A DNA stretch of 22,186 bases from Candidatus Omnitrophota bacterium (lineage in GTDB: Bacteria > Omnitrophota > Gorgyraeia > Duberdicusellales > 4484-171), in the NCBI GenBank assembly GCA_028717025.1, contig JAQUOR010000005.1, positions 1-22,186 on the forward strand. The letters are read 5' to 3'. Position numbers and translations under genes: made by a program. The notes beneath the pieces were generated by a model. It worked only from the letters and a program-made list of their open reading frames with translations, was not told the DNA's origin and did no database searches. Every line of letters starts with the position of its first letter. Position 1 is the stretch's first letter. Shown here one piece after another: positions 14,558 through 22,186 of the stretch.

Positions 14558-14573
14558 CCACAACTTATTGTGG
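14558..14573 (+). terminator. Small hairpin after ribF
   Basis: CCACAA at 14558-14563 and TTGTGG at 14568-14573 form a perfect 6-bp stem with a CTTA loop, directly after the ribF stop. No T-tract follows. It may mark the boundary between the ribF and mraZ units, but termination is uncertain. Confidence 0.3.
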
Positions 14574-14599
14574 CATAAGCATTTATTCCTCAAAATCCC

Positions 14600-14628
14600 T
14601 TGACAAAGATGCAGTGGGGATTTATATT
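14600..14628 (+). promoter_or_regulatory. Sigma-70-type promoter of the dcw cluster
   Basis: A perfect TTGACA at 14600-14605 is followed after 17 bp by TATATT at 14623-14628. The predicted start site is near 14635, just upstream of mraZ. Confidence 0.85.
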
Positions 14629-14635
14629 TACATTG

Positions 14636-14660
14636 TGGAATAAAATGGAGGAAAGTGGAA
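14636..14660 (+). promoter_or_regulatory. MraZ operator: three TGGAR repeats with 10-bp period
   Basis: TGGAA at 14636, TGGAG at 14646 and TGGAA at 14656 are separated by exactly 5 bp. They lie just downstream of the -10 box and reach into the mraZ start codon. MraZ of E. coli is known to bind three TGGGN repeats spaced by 5 bp in the same location, so autoregulation of mraZ is likely. Confidence 0.7.
14647..14651 (+). promoter_or_regulatory. Shine-Dalgarno GGAGG that sets the mraZ start
   Basis: GGAGG lies 8 bases before ATG 14660 and fits that start. The in-frame ATG at 14645 overlaps this site and cannot use it. Confidence 0.75.
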
Positions 14661-15100
14661 TGTGGTATGGCGAATACCAGCATACATTAGACGATAAAGA
14701 TAGATTTATACTTCCTGCGAAGCTCAGGGAAAAGGTCAAAGATCTTAAGAAGCAGAAATTTTATATTACCAGAGGCCTTGACGGTTGTCTTTTTTTCTTT
14801 GCTTCAGAAGTGTGGCAGACATTGGAGGAAAAGCTTAAAGCAATTTCGTTTGCGAAACAACAGTCACGCTCTTTTAACCGGCTTTATTTTAGCGGAGCTC
14901 AGGAAGTCGAGCTTGATACGCAGGGCAGGATTGCAATACCAATGTACCTGAAAGAATTTGCACAGATAAAAAAAGAAATCGTTATCATCGGTGTTGCCGA
15001 TAGAATTGAAATTTGGGATAAACAGCGCTGGAGCGGATTCTATCAGGAGAACAAAACTAAGTTTGAAGAGGTTGCTGAGAATATTTTTGAAAACAAATGA
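14660..15100 (+). CDS. mraZ: Transcriptional regulator MraZ
   Basis: MraZ is an AbrB/SpoVT-fold DNA-binding protein made of two pseudo-repeats that forms ring oligomers on direct repeats. From ATG 14660 the protein is 146 aa, the usual length, and begins MWYGEYQHTLDDKDRF, matching the family start (M..GEY.HTLD.KGR). The second half-repeat is visible at EVELDTQGRIAIPMYLKEFA. A longer frame reaches TTG 14600, but that TTG is the -35 box, so the longer start is wrong. MraZ represses its own dcw operon in E. coli, and matching operator repeats lie just upstream. Its stop overlaps the rsmH start (ATGA). Confidence 0.95.
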   Translation: MWYGEYQHTLDDKDRFILPAKLREKVKDLKKQKFYITRGLDGCLFFFASEVWQTLEEKLKAISFAKQQSRSFNRLYFSGAQEVELDTQGRIAIPMYLKEFAQIKKEIVIIGVADRIEIWDKQRWSGFYQENKTKFEEVAENIFENK

Positions 15101-16020
15101 ACGTGTTAGAACTTGCGCCTACAACTATGAAAGAATCATATCATTATCCTGTCATGTGCAGGGAAATCATGGAATTGCTGGACGTAGCCCGCAGGCGCGT
15201 TGTCGTTGACTGCACCTTGGGCATGGCTTCCCATGCAGTAAAGTTTCTTGAGGCTATGGACCAGAGCGCTCTTCTGGTCGGTATAGATAAAGACGAAGAA
15301 TCTCTTGCGCAGGCTTCATCGAGCTTGCAGGCGTTTGGCCAAAGAGCGGTTACGGCAAAAGGAGATTTCTCGCATCTTGATAGCGTCGTGCATAATTTAG
15401 GCATTGAGAAAGTCGATGCGATCCTTTTTGACTTGGGGATATCTACATATCAGCTTACCACTCCGGAGCGGGGTTTCAGTTTCTTAAAAGAAGGTCCTTT
15501 GGACATGCGGATGGATAAAAATTCATTTGTGTGCGCGGCGGACTTGGTCAATAACTTAAGCGAGATGGAGCTGGAAAATATATTTAGAAAATTCGGCGAA
15601 GAACGGTATGCCTATCAAATAGCGCGTGTAATCGTAGAGGAGAGGCGCAGGGAGCCGATCCATAGCACGACGCAACTCTCCCAGCTTATTCTAAAAGCAA
15701 CGCCCCTTAAAAGTCGTATGTACAGGATCCACCCTGCAACCAGGGTATTCCAGGCCTTGCGTATTGCGGTAAACAGGGAATTGGAAGCGTTACGTACGGG
15801 GATAGAGAAAGCAATCGATCTTTTAAGTCCGGGCGGAAGGATCGCGGTTATTTCCTTTCATTCCCTGGAAGACAGAATAGCCAAGCATACATTCCGCGAT
15901 TTTTCGCATAAAGGCGTTTTAAAAATTATTACAAAGAAGCCGATTATGGCCGGCGAGGGGGAATTGGCGCAAAATGCCGCTTCGCGTTCAGCAAAGTTGA
16001 GAGTGGCGGAGAAAAATTAA
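15097..16020 (+). CDS. rsmH: 16S rRNA (cytosine(1402)-N(4))-methyltransferase RsmH
   Basis: This SAM-dependent enzyme (also called MraW) methylates C1402 in the ribosomal decoding centre. YHYPVMCREIMELLD near the N-terminus, DAILFDLGISTYQLTTPERG with FSFLKEGPLDMRMD, PATRVFQALRIAVNRELEAL and RIAVISFHSLEDRIAKHTFR are all diagnostic. SAM motif I reads DCTLGMASHA, where most members have D.TLGGGGH or similar glycine-rich forms; this loop looks unusual. The C-terminal ASRSAKLRVAEK is standard. ATG 15097 sits in the overlap with mraZ; an in-frame ATG at 15127 is a possible alternative just before the conserved start. Length is 307 aa. Confidence 0.95.
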   Translation: MNVLELAPTTMKESYHYPVMCREIMELLDVARRRVVVDCTLGMASHAVKFLEAMDQSALLVGIDKDEESLAQASSSLQAFGQRAVTAKGDFSHLDSVVHNLGIEKVDAILFDLGISTYQLTTPERGFSFLKEGPLDMRMDKNSFVCAADLVNNLSEMELENIFRKFGEERYAYQIARVIVEERRREPIHSTTQLSQLILKATPLKSRMYRIHPATRVFQALRIAVNRELEALRTGIEKAIDLLSPGGRIAVISFHSLEDRIAKHTFRDFSHKGVLKIITKKPIMAGEGELAQNAASRSAKLRVAEKN

Positions 16021-16021
16021 T

Positions 16022-16393
16022 ATGAATAAAAAAGCATTCCTTGTTATATGCACCAGTTTCGTGTTTGCGGGGACATTTTTTTATCTTCATCAAAAAGTGC
16101 AGATTTATGTCGAAGCCTATCGTTTGAGTAAGAACTATCAAGCCTACAATGAATGTATTGATAAAAGAGATTACTTAATGTATAATTTTATGAAAGAGGT
16201 TTCTTTATCTAAGCTCAATGCCTGGGTAGAGAAAAATGAATTTTCGCCGGTAGAAAAAAGAAAAGTTTTGGCACTTAATTTAGAAAAAAGAAAAGTACCC
16301 GCTTCTAAGAATAAGTTAGCGTCTTTATTTAATAAGGCGATAGGGTTCTCCAGCGCCTCTTCGACGGTATTAGCTCAAGAGCGAGAACGATAG
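16022..16393 (+). CDS. FtsL-like cell-division membrane protein
   Basis: This 123-aa protein has a short basic N-terminus (MNKK), one membrane segment at about residues 5-22 and then a helical, charged periplasmic part. That is the layout of FtsL, which joins FtsB and FtsQ to recruit FtsW and FtsI to the division site. The family is poorly conserved in sequence, so the call rests on topology and on its position between rsmH and ftsI, where ftsL normally lies. The helical part is short and the C-terminus (KVPASKNKLASLFNKAIGFS) is not a typical leucine zipper. It starts 1 bp after rsmH. Confidence 0.75.
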   Translation: MNKKAFLVICTSFVFAGTFFYLHQKVQIYVEAYRLSKNYQAYNECIDKRDYLMYNFMKEVSLSKLNAWVEKNEFSPVEKRKVLALNLEKRKVPASKNKLASLFNKAIGFSSASSTVLAQERER

Positions 16394-16471
16394 TATATAA
16401 ATTTTTTCGTCGAGCACTCCATTCTTAGAAGTTTCTGCAACGTTGGGTAGAGAAAACAGGCTCAACTAAAA

Positions 16472-18169
16472 GTGAAAACAAGTGATAGACTACGAATACG
16501 ATATATATATTATTTCTTCATTTTTTTATTCCTCATCCTTACATGCCGGATAGTATACCTTCAGGTATTTAGAAAAAACTTTTTCCAACAACTTGCGCAA
16601 AGCCAGTACTATCGGCTCATACCTCTTGAAGGCCGCCGCGGGAAAATCTTTGATACCAAAAATAGGGTTATCGCTACCGCAATCAATAGTTATTCCATTT
16701 TTGCAGATCCTTCTCTCATTAAATCCCCGACGGATGTCGCAAGCACCCTTTCCCTGCATCTTAATGTACCGTATAAACAATTGTATGATCGTTTAAGCAG
16801 GAAGAAGCGCTTTGTCTGGCTCAAGCGTAAGGTTTCCTGGCTTGAAAAAGAGAAAATAAAGTCGTTCAAAATAAAAGGGGTAGGCTCTATTAGAGAAGGG
16901 AAAAGGTTTTATCCTCAGGAGGCTCTTGCAGCTTCGCTCTTGGGGATCGTGGACATCGACAATAAAGGACTGGATGGATTAGAGCTTTTTTACGATGACT
17001 ATCTTCGAGGTAAAAACGGTTGGACAAGGGTGTTGCAGGATTCCAGCTCCCGGGAGGTGCTTATCAGTCCGCAAGTCATCGCTCCTAAGGAAGGCTCCGA
17101 TGTAACCATCACCATCGATGCCCAGATACAGTACTGGGTAGAAAACTATTTGCAGGAAATAATTAAAAAGTTTGGCGCAAAGGAAGGAAGCGTTGTGGTT
17201 ATGAATGCGCGTAACGGAGAGGTCCTCGCTCTTGCCAATTATCCTTTTTTTAACCCTAATAATCTTGAGGGTTATTCAGTCGATTCCCGGCGTAACCGGG
17301 CGGTATGCGATATGTTTGAGCCAGGTTCAGTATTTAAAGTCGTGACACTTCTGGCATCCATCGAGAGCAATAAGTTTTCCGATACAACTCCCGTTTTTTG
17401 TGAAAACGGCTCCTTTAAAATACCGGGGAGCACTCTGCATGACTGGAAGCCCTACGGACAACTCACCTTTAAAGAGGTTTTTAAAAAATCAAGCAATATC
17501 GGTGTAGCGAAAATTGCCAATACCGTAGGTAAAACGGCAATGTATAATTATATGAAACGATTGGGGTTGGGCGCAAAGACGGGGATTGATTTGCCCGGGG
17601 AAGTTTCCGGTGTGATAAAACCATTGAATGCCTGGTCGAAGACATCCGGATATATTATGCCCATTGGTCAGGAAGTAGGAGTAAATCTCGTCCAGCTGGT
17701 ACGCATGCTCGCGGTTGTGGCAAACGGCGGTTATCTAGTCAAGCCGCACGTTGTAAAAAGTATCAATTCCGATTTTTTTTCTAAGAATACGGCGATAGAG
17801 CGCAAGAGAGTTGTATCAGAAGCTGTAGCGCAGCGCGCCAAGGATATTTTGCTTGCCGTCGTTGATGACGGCACAGGAGCGCTCGCGCGCATCGAAGGTG
17901 TACGGATAGGCGGTAAGACCGGAACCGCACAACAATTTGATCCAAAAATAGGACGTTATTCCCCAACCGATTACCGGGCATCGTTCATAGGTTTTGTAAG
18001 CAGCATCGAACCTCCTATTGTCATTGGAGTAACCGTATATGAACCGACAAAGTCTCACTTCGGAGGAGTGGTAGCAGCTCCGCTTTTTAAAAAAATAGCG
18101 GAAAAAACGATAAAGTATCTTGAAGGCGAGAACGTTTTAAGTCAGAAAGATGCGCCTGCATACAATTAA
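16472..18169 (+). CDS. ftsI: Peptidoglycan D,D-transpeptidase FtsI (penicillin-binding protein)
   Basis: This 565-aa class B penicillin-binding protein crosslinks septal peptidoglycan. A membrane anchor at about residues 11-30 (YIYYFFIFLFLILTCRIVYL) is followed by the dimerisation/pedestal domain (RRGKIFDTKNRVIAT). The transpeptidase domain shows SxxK at Ser286-Lys289 (EPGSVFKV), SxN at Ser340-Asn342 (SSNIGVAK) and KTG at Lys482-Gly484 (GGKTGTAQQ). No PASTA domain follows. The start is GTG 16472, with only a weak ribosome-binding site; the 78-bp gap before it shows no promoter I can support. The other possible identity, PBP2/MrdA, is unlikely because of the dcw position. Confidence 0.95.
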   Translation: MKTSDRLRIRYIYYFFIFLFLILTCRIVYLQVFRKNFFQQLAQSQYYRLIPLEGRRGKIFDTKNRVIATAINSYSIFADPSLIKSPTDVASTLSLHLNVPYKQLYDRLSRKKRFVWLKRKVSWLEKEKIKSFKIKGVGSIREGKRFYPQEALAASLLGIVDIDNKGLDGLELFYDDYLRGKNGWTRVLQDSSSREVLISPQVIAPKEGSDVTITIDAQIQYWVENYLQEIIKKFGAKEGSVVVMNARNGEVLALANYPFFNPNNLEGYSVDSRRNRAVCDMFEPGSVFKVVTLLASIESNKFSDTTPVFCENGSFKIPGSTLHDWKPYGQLTFKEVFKKSSNIGVAKIANTVGKTAMYNYMKRLGLGAKTGIDLPGEVSGVIKPLNAWSKTSGYIMPIGQEVGVNLVQLVRMLAVVANGGYLVKPHVVKSINSDFFSKNTAIERKRVVSEAVAQRAKDILLAVVDDGTGALARIEGVRIGGKTGTAQQFDPKIGRYSPTDYRASFIGFVSSIEPPIVIGVTVYEPTKSHFGGVVAAPLFKKIAEKTIKYLEGENVLSQKDAPAYN

Positions 18170-18178
18170 TAATCGTTT

Positions 18179-19663
18179 ATGCATTACCGTACGCACATGA
18201 AAACATTGAAGGAAATTTTTCCGCATATATCGTTGCCGCGTGGGATGAGCACTTTGGTGTCGGCGGGTATTTGCGAAGATTCGCGATTAATACAAAAGGG
18301 AGATATATTTTTTATCCTGCCGCGGCCGAATTTCGATATTTTTTCAGTCCTTGAAGGCATTCGTAATAAGGCGCTTCTTTTTGTGGCATCAAAACAATAC
18401 CGGGCAATTCTTGCGGCGTTATCGAAGGAAAAACCGGTCATTTTTGTTAACGACGCCCGGAAAGAGTTCTATGGAGCGGTTGACCGTTTTTATGATTTTA
18501 ACGCGACAGATTTTAAGTTTATCGGCGTTACCGGCACCAACGGTAAAACTACCATTACCACGCTTATTAATTATCTTATTACAAAAGCAGGGGAAAAAAC
18601 AGCTCTCCTGGGCACGGTCAATTATTCTATAGGTAACAAGATATTTCCTGCAAGCCATACTACGCCGGATTATCTTAATCTGCGAAAAATATTTAACATG
18701 GCAAAGAAACAGAAAGTGCGGTATGTGGTAATGGAGGTTTCTTCTCACGCCATCGCACAGGCAAGGACCGAAGGAATTACGTTTAAGGCATGCATCTTTA
18801 CTAATTTAACCAGGGACCACCTTGATTACCATAAAACAATGGAAAGCTATTTTCAGGCGAAACGTATGTTGTTTACGGAAAATCCTCGTGCGATAGCAGT
18901 CATTAATGGGGATGACCCTTACGGAAAAAAATTACTTAAAGACGTACGAAGGCCTCTTAGCTATGGTTTAACGCCAGGTTGCGATATCCGCGCTACCTGC
19001 CTTGATTTAGGAAGGGAGCAGTCTGAGTTTATACTTAACGCCAACGGTAAAGAGTACCCGGTTGTTACCCCACTCTTGGGAAAGCATAACGTTTCAAACA
19101 TTCTGGCCGCTATAGCCGTTACTGCTTCGCTGGGGTTTAAACTAAAAAAAGTCATCGCCGCAATTCCTTCTTTCCGGGGTGCTGACGGCAGACTTGAGCG
19201 GGTGCACAAAAATATCTTTGTTGACTATGCACATACTCCCGATGCACTCAGCAAAGCCCTCTCGGCGCTTAAAGAAGTCGGTTATGGGAAAATTATTTGC
19301 GTTTTCGGCTGCGGCGGTAACCGGGATAAAGGAAAACGCGCCATGATGGGGGCCATTGCGGACAAAGACGCGATTTTTACTTTCATTACGAGCGATAATC
19401 CCCGGCACGAAGAGGCAGGGGAGATCTGTCGTCAGATAAAAGAAGGCTTTAGGAGTTGCCGCTATCGTATCGTTATCGACAGAAGAGAAGCCATAAAATG
19501 TGCGATTAAATTATGTGCAAACACAATCGAAAAGGGATATAATAACTGCTGCATTCTTGTCGCGGGCAAGGGACACGAAGATTATCAGATCCTGGGAGAT
19601 AAAAAATTTCCCTTTAAAGACAGCGCTGTCATAAAAGAACTTCTAAAAAATGTTGATTTCTGA
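18179..19663 (+). CDS. murE: UDP-MurNAc-L-Ala-D-Glu:meso-diaminopimelate ligase MurE
   Basis: MurE adds the third amino acid to the peptidoglycan stem peptide. The N-terminal substrate domain (SAGICEDSRLIQKGDIFF), the ATP P-loop GVTGTNGKTT (near residue 120), SSHAIAQAR, FTNLTRDHLDYH and VDYAHTPDAL are clear. The amino-acid-selecting motif is SDNPRHE (Asp406 to Arg409 from the first start), the signature of meso-diaminopimelate enzymes; lysine enzymes differ here. ATG 18179 gives 494 aa; ATG 18197 gives 488 aa beginning MKTLKEIF, which looks more like a family start. Neither has a clear ribosome-binding site. It overlaps murF by 14 bp. Confidence 0.95.
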   Translation: MHYRTHMKTLKEIFPHISLPRGMSTLVSAGICEDSRLIQKGDIFFILPRPNFDIFSVLEGIRNKALLFVASKQYRAILAALSKEKPVIFVNDARKEFYGAVDRFYDFNATDFKFIGVTGTNGKTTITTLINYLITKAGEKTALLGTVNYSIGNKIFPASHTTPDYLNLRKIFNMAKKQKVRYVVMEVSSHAIAQARTEGITFKACIFTNLTRDHLDYHKTMESYFQAKRMLFTENPRAIAVINGDDPYGKKLLKDVRRPLSYGLTPGCDIRATCLDLGREQSEFILNANGKEYPVVTPLLGKHNVSNILAAIAVTASLGFKLKKVIAAIPSFRGADGRLERVHKNIFVDYAHTPDALSKALSALKEVGYGKIICVFGCGGNRDKGKRAMMGAIADKDAIFTFITSDNPRHEEAGEICRQIKEGFRSCRYRIVIDRREAIKCAIKLCANTIEKGYNNCCILVAGKGHEDYQILGDKKFPFKDSAVIKELLKNVDF

Positions 19664-21005
19664 TTTTAGCGATATTATAAAGGTCCTTAATCCGGCCAAA
19701 ATATACAACCTTTATCATTTCAGGGGATCTTCGGGATTTTCCATAGATTCGCGAACGATTGCGCCCGGCGAAGGTTTTATTGCCGTTAAGGGAAAATCCT
19801 GTGATGGGCACGATTTTGTCACACAGGCCGCGGCACGCGGCGCATCGCTTATCGTTGCGCAAAAAGATATCCCAAACAAGCCTAAAATCCCTTTCTTTCT
19901 GGTCGATGATTCGCTTTCTGCCATGGCCGCTCTTGCGCGCCACATACGCAAAATCAAGAAGCCGCACGTATGGGCCATTGCCGGTTCCGTGGGAAAGACC
20001 ACTACCAAAGAAATGCTTGGCTTTCTCTTGGAGAGCCGCTTTAAGGTCCTGAAGAATTATAAAACAGAAAATAATATTTTCGGCGTTGCAAAGACCTGTT
20101 TTTCATTGTGCGACCAAAACGCCATGGTCATGGAGTTGGGGACAAATGCGCCGGGCGAGATGAAAATACTGGCTGAAATCGTGTGTCCGGATACCGGCAT
20201 CATTACTTTTATAAAACCAGTGCACCTTGAAGGTTTAAAAGATTTAAAAGGGGTGTTTAAAGAGAAAACCGCGATGCTTGCGGCCAATCCCCGTATGCAT
20301 GCGATTCTTAATTTTGATGATGCATATTTGCGTACAATGCGCGGGCGCGCAAAAACGTTCTGGTTCGGAAAAACAAAAAAGAGCGACCTCTATGGACGTC
20401 TGTTGCGCCAAGGCCCTAAAGAATCTCAATTTCTCATTCAGGGCGAGTTCCCTTTGACCTTGGGGACATCGTTCCCGGGTTTTCTGTATAATGCGCTCGC
20501 GGCACTCTCGGCAGCACAACTGGCAGGTGTCCCTTTAAAACGCGCCGTTGAGCGTCTATGCGGTTTTAGCGCCTTTCCTTCTGCGCGGATGCAGACCCAG
20601 GAGCGGGGAGGTTTGTTCATATTTAACGATGCGTACAACGCCAATCCCTTTTCCTTTGACGCAGCGTTACAGGCGATAGCGCAGTACCCGGTACCTAAGA
20701 TCGCAGTGGTAGGGGATATGCTTGAGCTGGGTAAACGCAGTATACATTATCACCAGGCACTGGCACAACGTATCGTAAAGAGCAATTTCAACTATTGCTT
20801 TGCGCTTGGACAATATACGCCGTACCTGATTGAGAAGTTGAAGCAGTTAAAGTTCCGAAATGCATTTCATTGCTCTTCGCATGAAGCGATAGCTTCCCAT
20901 ATCAATGAAAAGGCAAAAAGCGGATGGTTGGTCTTTCTGAAAGGTTCGCGCAGGATGGAACTGGAAAAAGTAGTTTCTTTGCTTAAGCATACTGATAAAC
21001 CATAA
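19650..21005 (+). CDS. murF: UDP-MurNAc-tripeptide:D-Ala-D-Ala ligase MurF
   Basis: This 451-aa Mur ligase adds D-Ala-D-Ala to finish the cytosolic UDP-MurNAc-pentapeptide. The three-domain plan is visible: an N-terminal uridine domain (FSIDSRTIAPGEGFIAVKG), the central ATPase with GSVGKTTTKE at residues 112-121 (the Asn of the more common GSNGKTTTKE is Val) and MELGTNAPGEM, and the C-terminal domain with FNDAYNANPFSFDAAL and VVGDMLELG. GSRRMELE near the end is typical. Its start lies inside the last codons of murE, so the two are translationally coupled, and mraY follows after 16 bp. Confidence 0.95.
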   Translation: MLISDFSDIIKVLNPAKIYNLYHFRGSSGFSIDSRTIAPGEGFIAVKGKSCDGHDFVTQAAARGASLIVAQKDIPNKPKIPFFLVDDSLSAMAALARHIRKIKKPHVWAIAGSVGKTTTKEMLGFLLESRFKVLKNYKTENNIFGVAKTCFSLCDQNAMVMELGTNAPGEMKILAEIVCPDTGIITFIKPVHLEGLKDLKGVFKEKTAMLAANPRMHAILNFDDAYLRTMRGRAKTFWFGKTKKSDLYGRLLRQGPKESQFLIQGEFPLTLGTSFPGFLYNALAALSAAQLAGVPLKRAVERLCGFSAFPSARMQTQERGGLFIFNDAYNANPFSFDAALQAIAQYPVPKIAVVGDMLELGKRSIHYHQALAQRIVKSNFNYCFALGQYTPYLIEKLKQLKFRNAFHCSSHEAIASHINEKAKSGWLVFLKGSRRMELEKVVSLLKHTDKP

Positions 21006-21021
21006 CGAAAGGAAAGCTTCT

Positions 21022-22104
21022 ATGTTGTATCATATTCTTTATCCCTTATCGAAATATTTTGGTGTCCTTAACGTTACCAAGTATATTACCTTTCGAGGCG
21101 GTTGTGCTTTTATCACTGCATTTTTGATTGTGATGGTGTTCTGGAAATTTACTTTGAAGCGTCTTAAAAAATTACAGTTGATAGAAAAAATAGATATGTA
21201 TGGGCACGTTCATCTGGAAGCGCTCTACCAGAGTAAAAAAGGCACTCCTACCATGGGCGGGATTCTTATCCTTGGCGCGATTATTATTGCAACGTTGCTC
21301 TGGATGCGCTGGGATAATTATTCCATGTGGTTGTGCCTGGTGGTCATGGTGTCCCTTGGCATGGTAGGGCTTCGGGATGACCTCTTAAAAACCAAAAAAG
21401 GCAAAGGGTTAAGCAGATCGGAGAAATTGTTTTATCAAATTCTTATAGGAGGCTTGTTGGGCATTCTTATCCTGATCAACAGAGATTTTTCTACTACATT
21501 GGATTTTCCATTTTTTAAAAATATAGTTAAGGACCTGGGGTATTTTTATATTTTCTGGGCGGCGTTTGTCATGATTGCGACGTCAAACGCAGTTAATTTT
21601 ACCGATGGGCTTGACGGATTGGCAATAGGGGCGCTGATCTCGAACGCTCTGATTTTTGCGTTTCTGTGTTATTTGGTCGGTAACGTGAAGTTTGCGAACT
21701 ATCTTTTTATACCTTTCATAAAAGAAGCAGGAGAATTAACGGTACTCTGCCTGGCACTGGTGGGCGCAGGCTTAGGGTTCTTGTGGTTTAATTCCTACCC
21801 TGCGCAAGTATTTATGGGGGACGTGGGAGCATTGGCGCTGGGAGGCCTCTTAGGTACCATTGCGCTGCTTATTAAAAAAGAGTTCCTTTTGGTTGTTTCC
21901 GGCGGGATCTTTGTCGCTGAAGCGATGAGCGTAATCCTGCAGATAATTTCAGTGAGAGCATGGGGCAGGAAACTTTTTCGTGCCGCGCCCCTGCATCATC
22001 ATTTCCAGCTTCTTGGCTGGAAAGAGCCAAAGATAATCGTGCGTTTTTGGATCGTTTCCCTTATCTGCGCGGTCGCAACGTTATTGACGTTAAAGTTACG
22101 ATAG
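21022..22104 (+). CDS. mraY: Phospho-N-acetylmuramoyl-pentapeptide-transferase MraY
   Basis: MraY moves phospho-MurNAc-pentapeptide onto undecaprenyl phosphate to make lipid I at the inner membrane. The 360-aa protein has about ten hydrophobic segments. Key sites are Asp119-Asp120 (GLRDDLLK, where most members have GFIDD), NAVNFTDGLDGLA, Asp267 in FMGDVGALALGG (the same number as in E. coli) and APLHHHFQLLGW. TPTMGGILIL is the conserved first cytosolic signature. AGGAAAG upstream of ATG 21022 is a fair ribosome-binding site. An AT-rich gap of 50 bp separates it from the next start. Confidence 0.95.
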   Translation: MLYHILYPLSKYFGVLNVTKYITFRGGCAFITAFLIVMVFWKFTLKRLKKLQLIEKIDMYGHVHLEALYQSKKGTPTMGGILILGAIIIATLLWMRWDNYSMWLCLVVMVSLGMVGLRDDLLKTKKGKGLSRSEKLFYQILIGGLLGILILINRDFSTTLDFPFFKNIVKDLGYFYIFWAAFVMIATSNAVNFTDGLDGLAIGALISNALIFAFLCYLVGNVKFANYLFIPFIKEAGELTVLCLALVGAGLGFLWFNSYPAQVFMGDVGALALGGLLGTIALLIKKEFLLVVSGGIFVAEAMSVILQIISVRAWGRKLFRAAPLHHHFQLLGWKEPKIIVRFWIVSLICAVATLLTLKLR

Positions 22105-22154
22105 ACCGACGCTATAAAATTTGCTGCGTGCGTATCTGATAAAGTATTGCATCG

Positions 22155-22186
22155 ATGAATATTGAGAATTTTAAAATATTCTGCGT
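22155..22186 (+). CDS. Start of next gene, murD expected (partial)
   Basis: ATG 22155 opens a frame that reads MNIENFKIFC and runs off the window. In dcw clusters murD usually follows mraY, and MurD proteins often start in this way before the first glycine-rich loop. Ten codons are too few to confirm identity, and no ribosome-binding site is visible. Confidence 0.35.
   Translation, partial: MNIENFKIFC

Noticed and set aside
14600..14659. Longer mraZ start at TTG 14600 (or ATG 14645)
   Set aside because: TTG 14600 is the first part of the perfect -35 box, upstream of the predicted transcript start. ATG 14645 overlaps the GGAGG ribosome-binding site. The family start matches ATG 14660.

Overview
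The window is one uninterrupted run of plus-strand genes from a bacterial chromosome. All genes are co-oriented and tightly packed, and the longest stretch without a gene is 286 bp. The murE product carries the DNPR signature for meso-diaminopimelate, there is a lipoprotein signal, and the dcw cluster is canonical, so a Gram-negative-type, diderm bacterium is likely. The order leuC-leuD-leuB-asd-truA, and heptamer-flanked four-helix-bundle (23S IVS-type) remnants, remind me of Candidatus Omnitrophota or related uncultured lineages. That placement is from memory and is an inference.

Region 1 (1-1692) is fatty-acid synthesis: the 3' end of fabG, then acpP and fabF. fabF is full length only if an in-frame TAG at codon 368 is passed over. 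The sequence after the TAG is a perfectly conserved FabF C-terminus. Region 2 (1752-6764) is branched-chain and aspartate-family amino-acid synthesis: leuC, leuD, a small DUF6812-like protein, leuB, an unrecognised 224-aa protein and asd. Between leuC and leuD lies a ~193-bp element bounded by two inverted arrays of five heptamers, enclosing a 49-codon remnant of a four-helix-bundle protein gene. Region 3 (6819-9776) holds truA, then a lipoprotein, an MBL-fold hydrolase and a XerC/D recombinase. The last three appear to be driven by an extended -10 promoter that sits exactly in the loop of an inverted repeat.

Region 4 (10063-14557) is RNA metabolism and cofactors: a class II tRNA nucleotidyltransferase, then a consensus promoter and rbfA-nrnA-truB-ribF. 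Region 5 (14600-22186) is the division and cell-wall cluster: mraZ, rsmH, an ftsL-like gene, ftsI, murE, murF, mraY and the first codons of another gene (murD expected). It starts at a TTGACA-N17-TATATT promoter, followed by three 10-bp-spaced TGGAR repeats that match the known MraZ operator architecture.

Functionally, asd feeds the lysine/DAP branch and murE consumes DAP. fabG, acpP and fabF feed membrane lipid synthesis. rbfA, truA, truB and the nucleotidyltransferase serve ribosome and tRNA maturation. The window is mainly housekeeping. The parts most worth a second look are the fabF amber codon, the heptamer element inside the leu operon, the operator-like promoter at 7707-7731, and the two unrecognised proteins in the leu-asd stretch.
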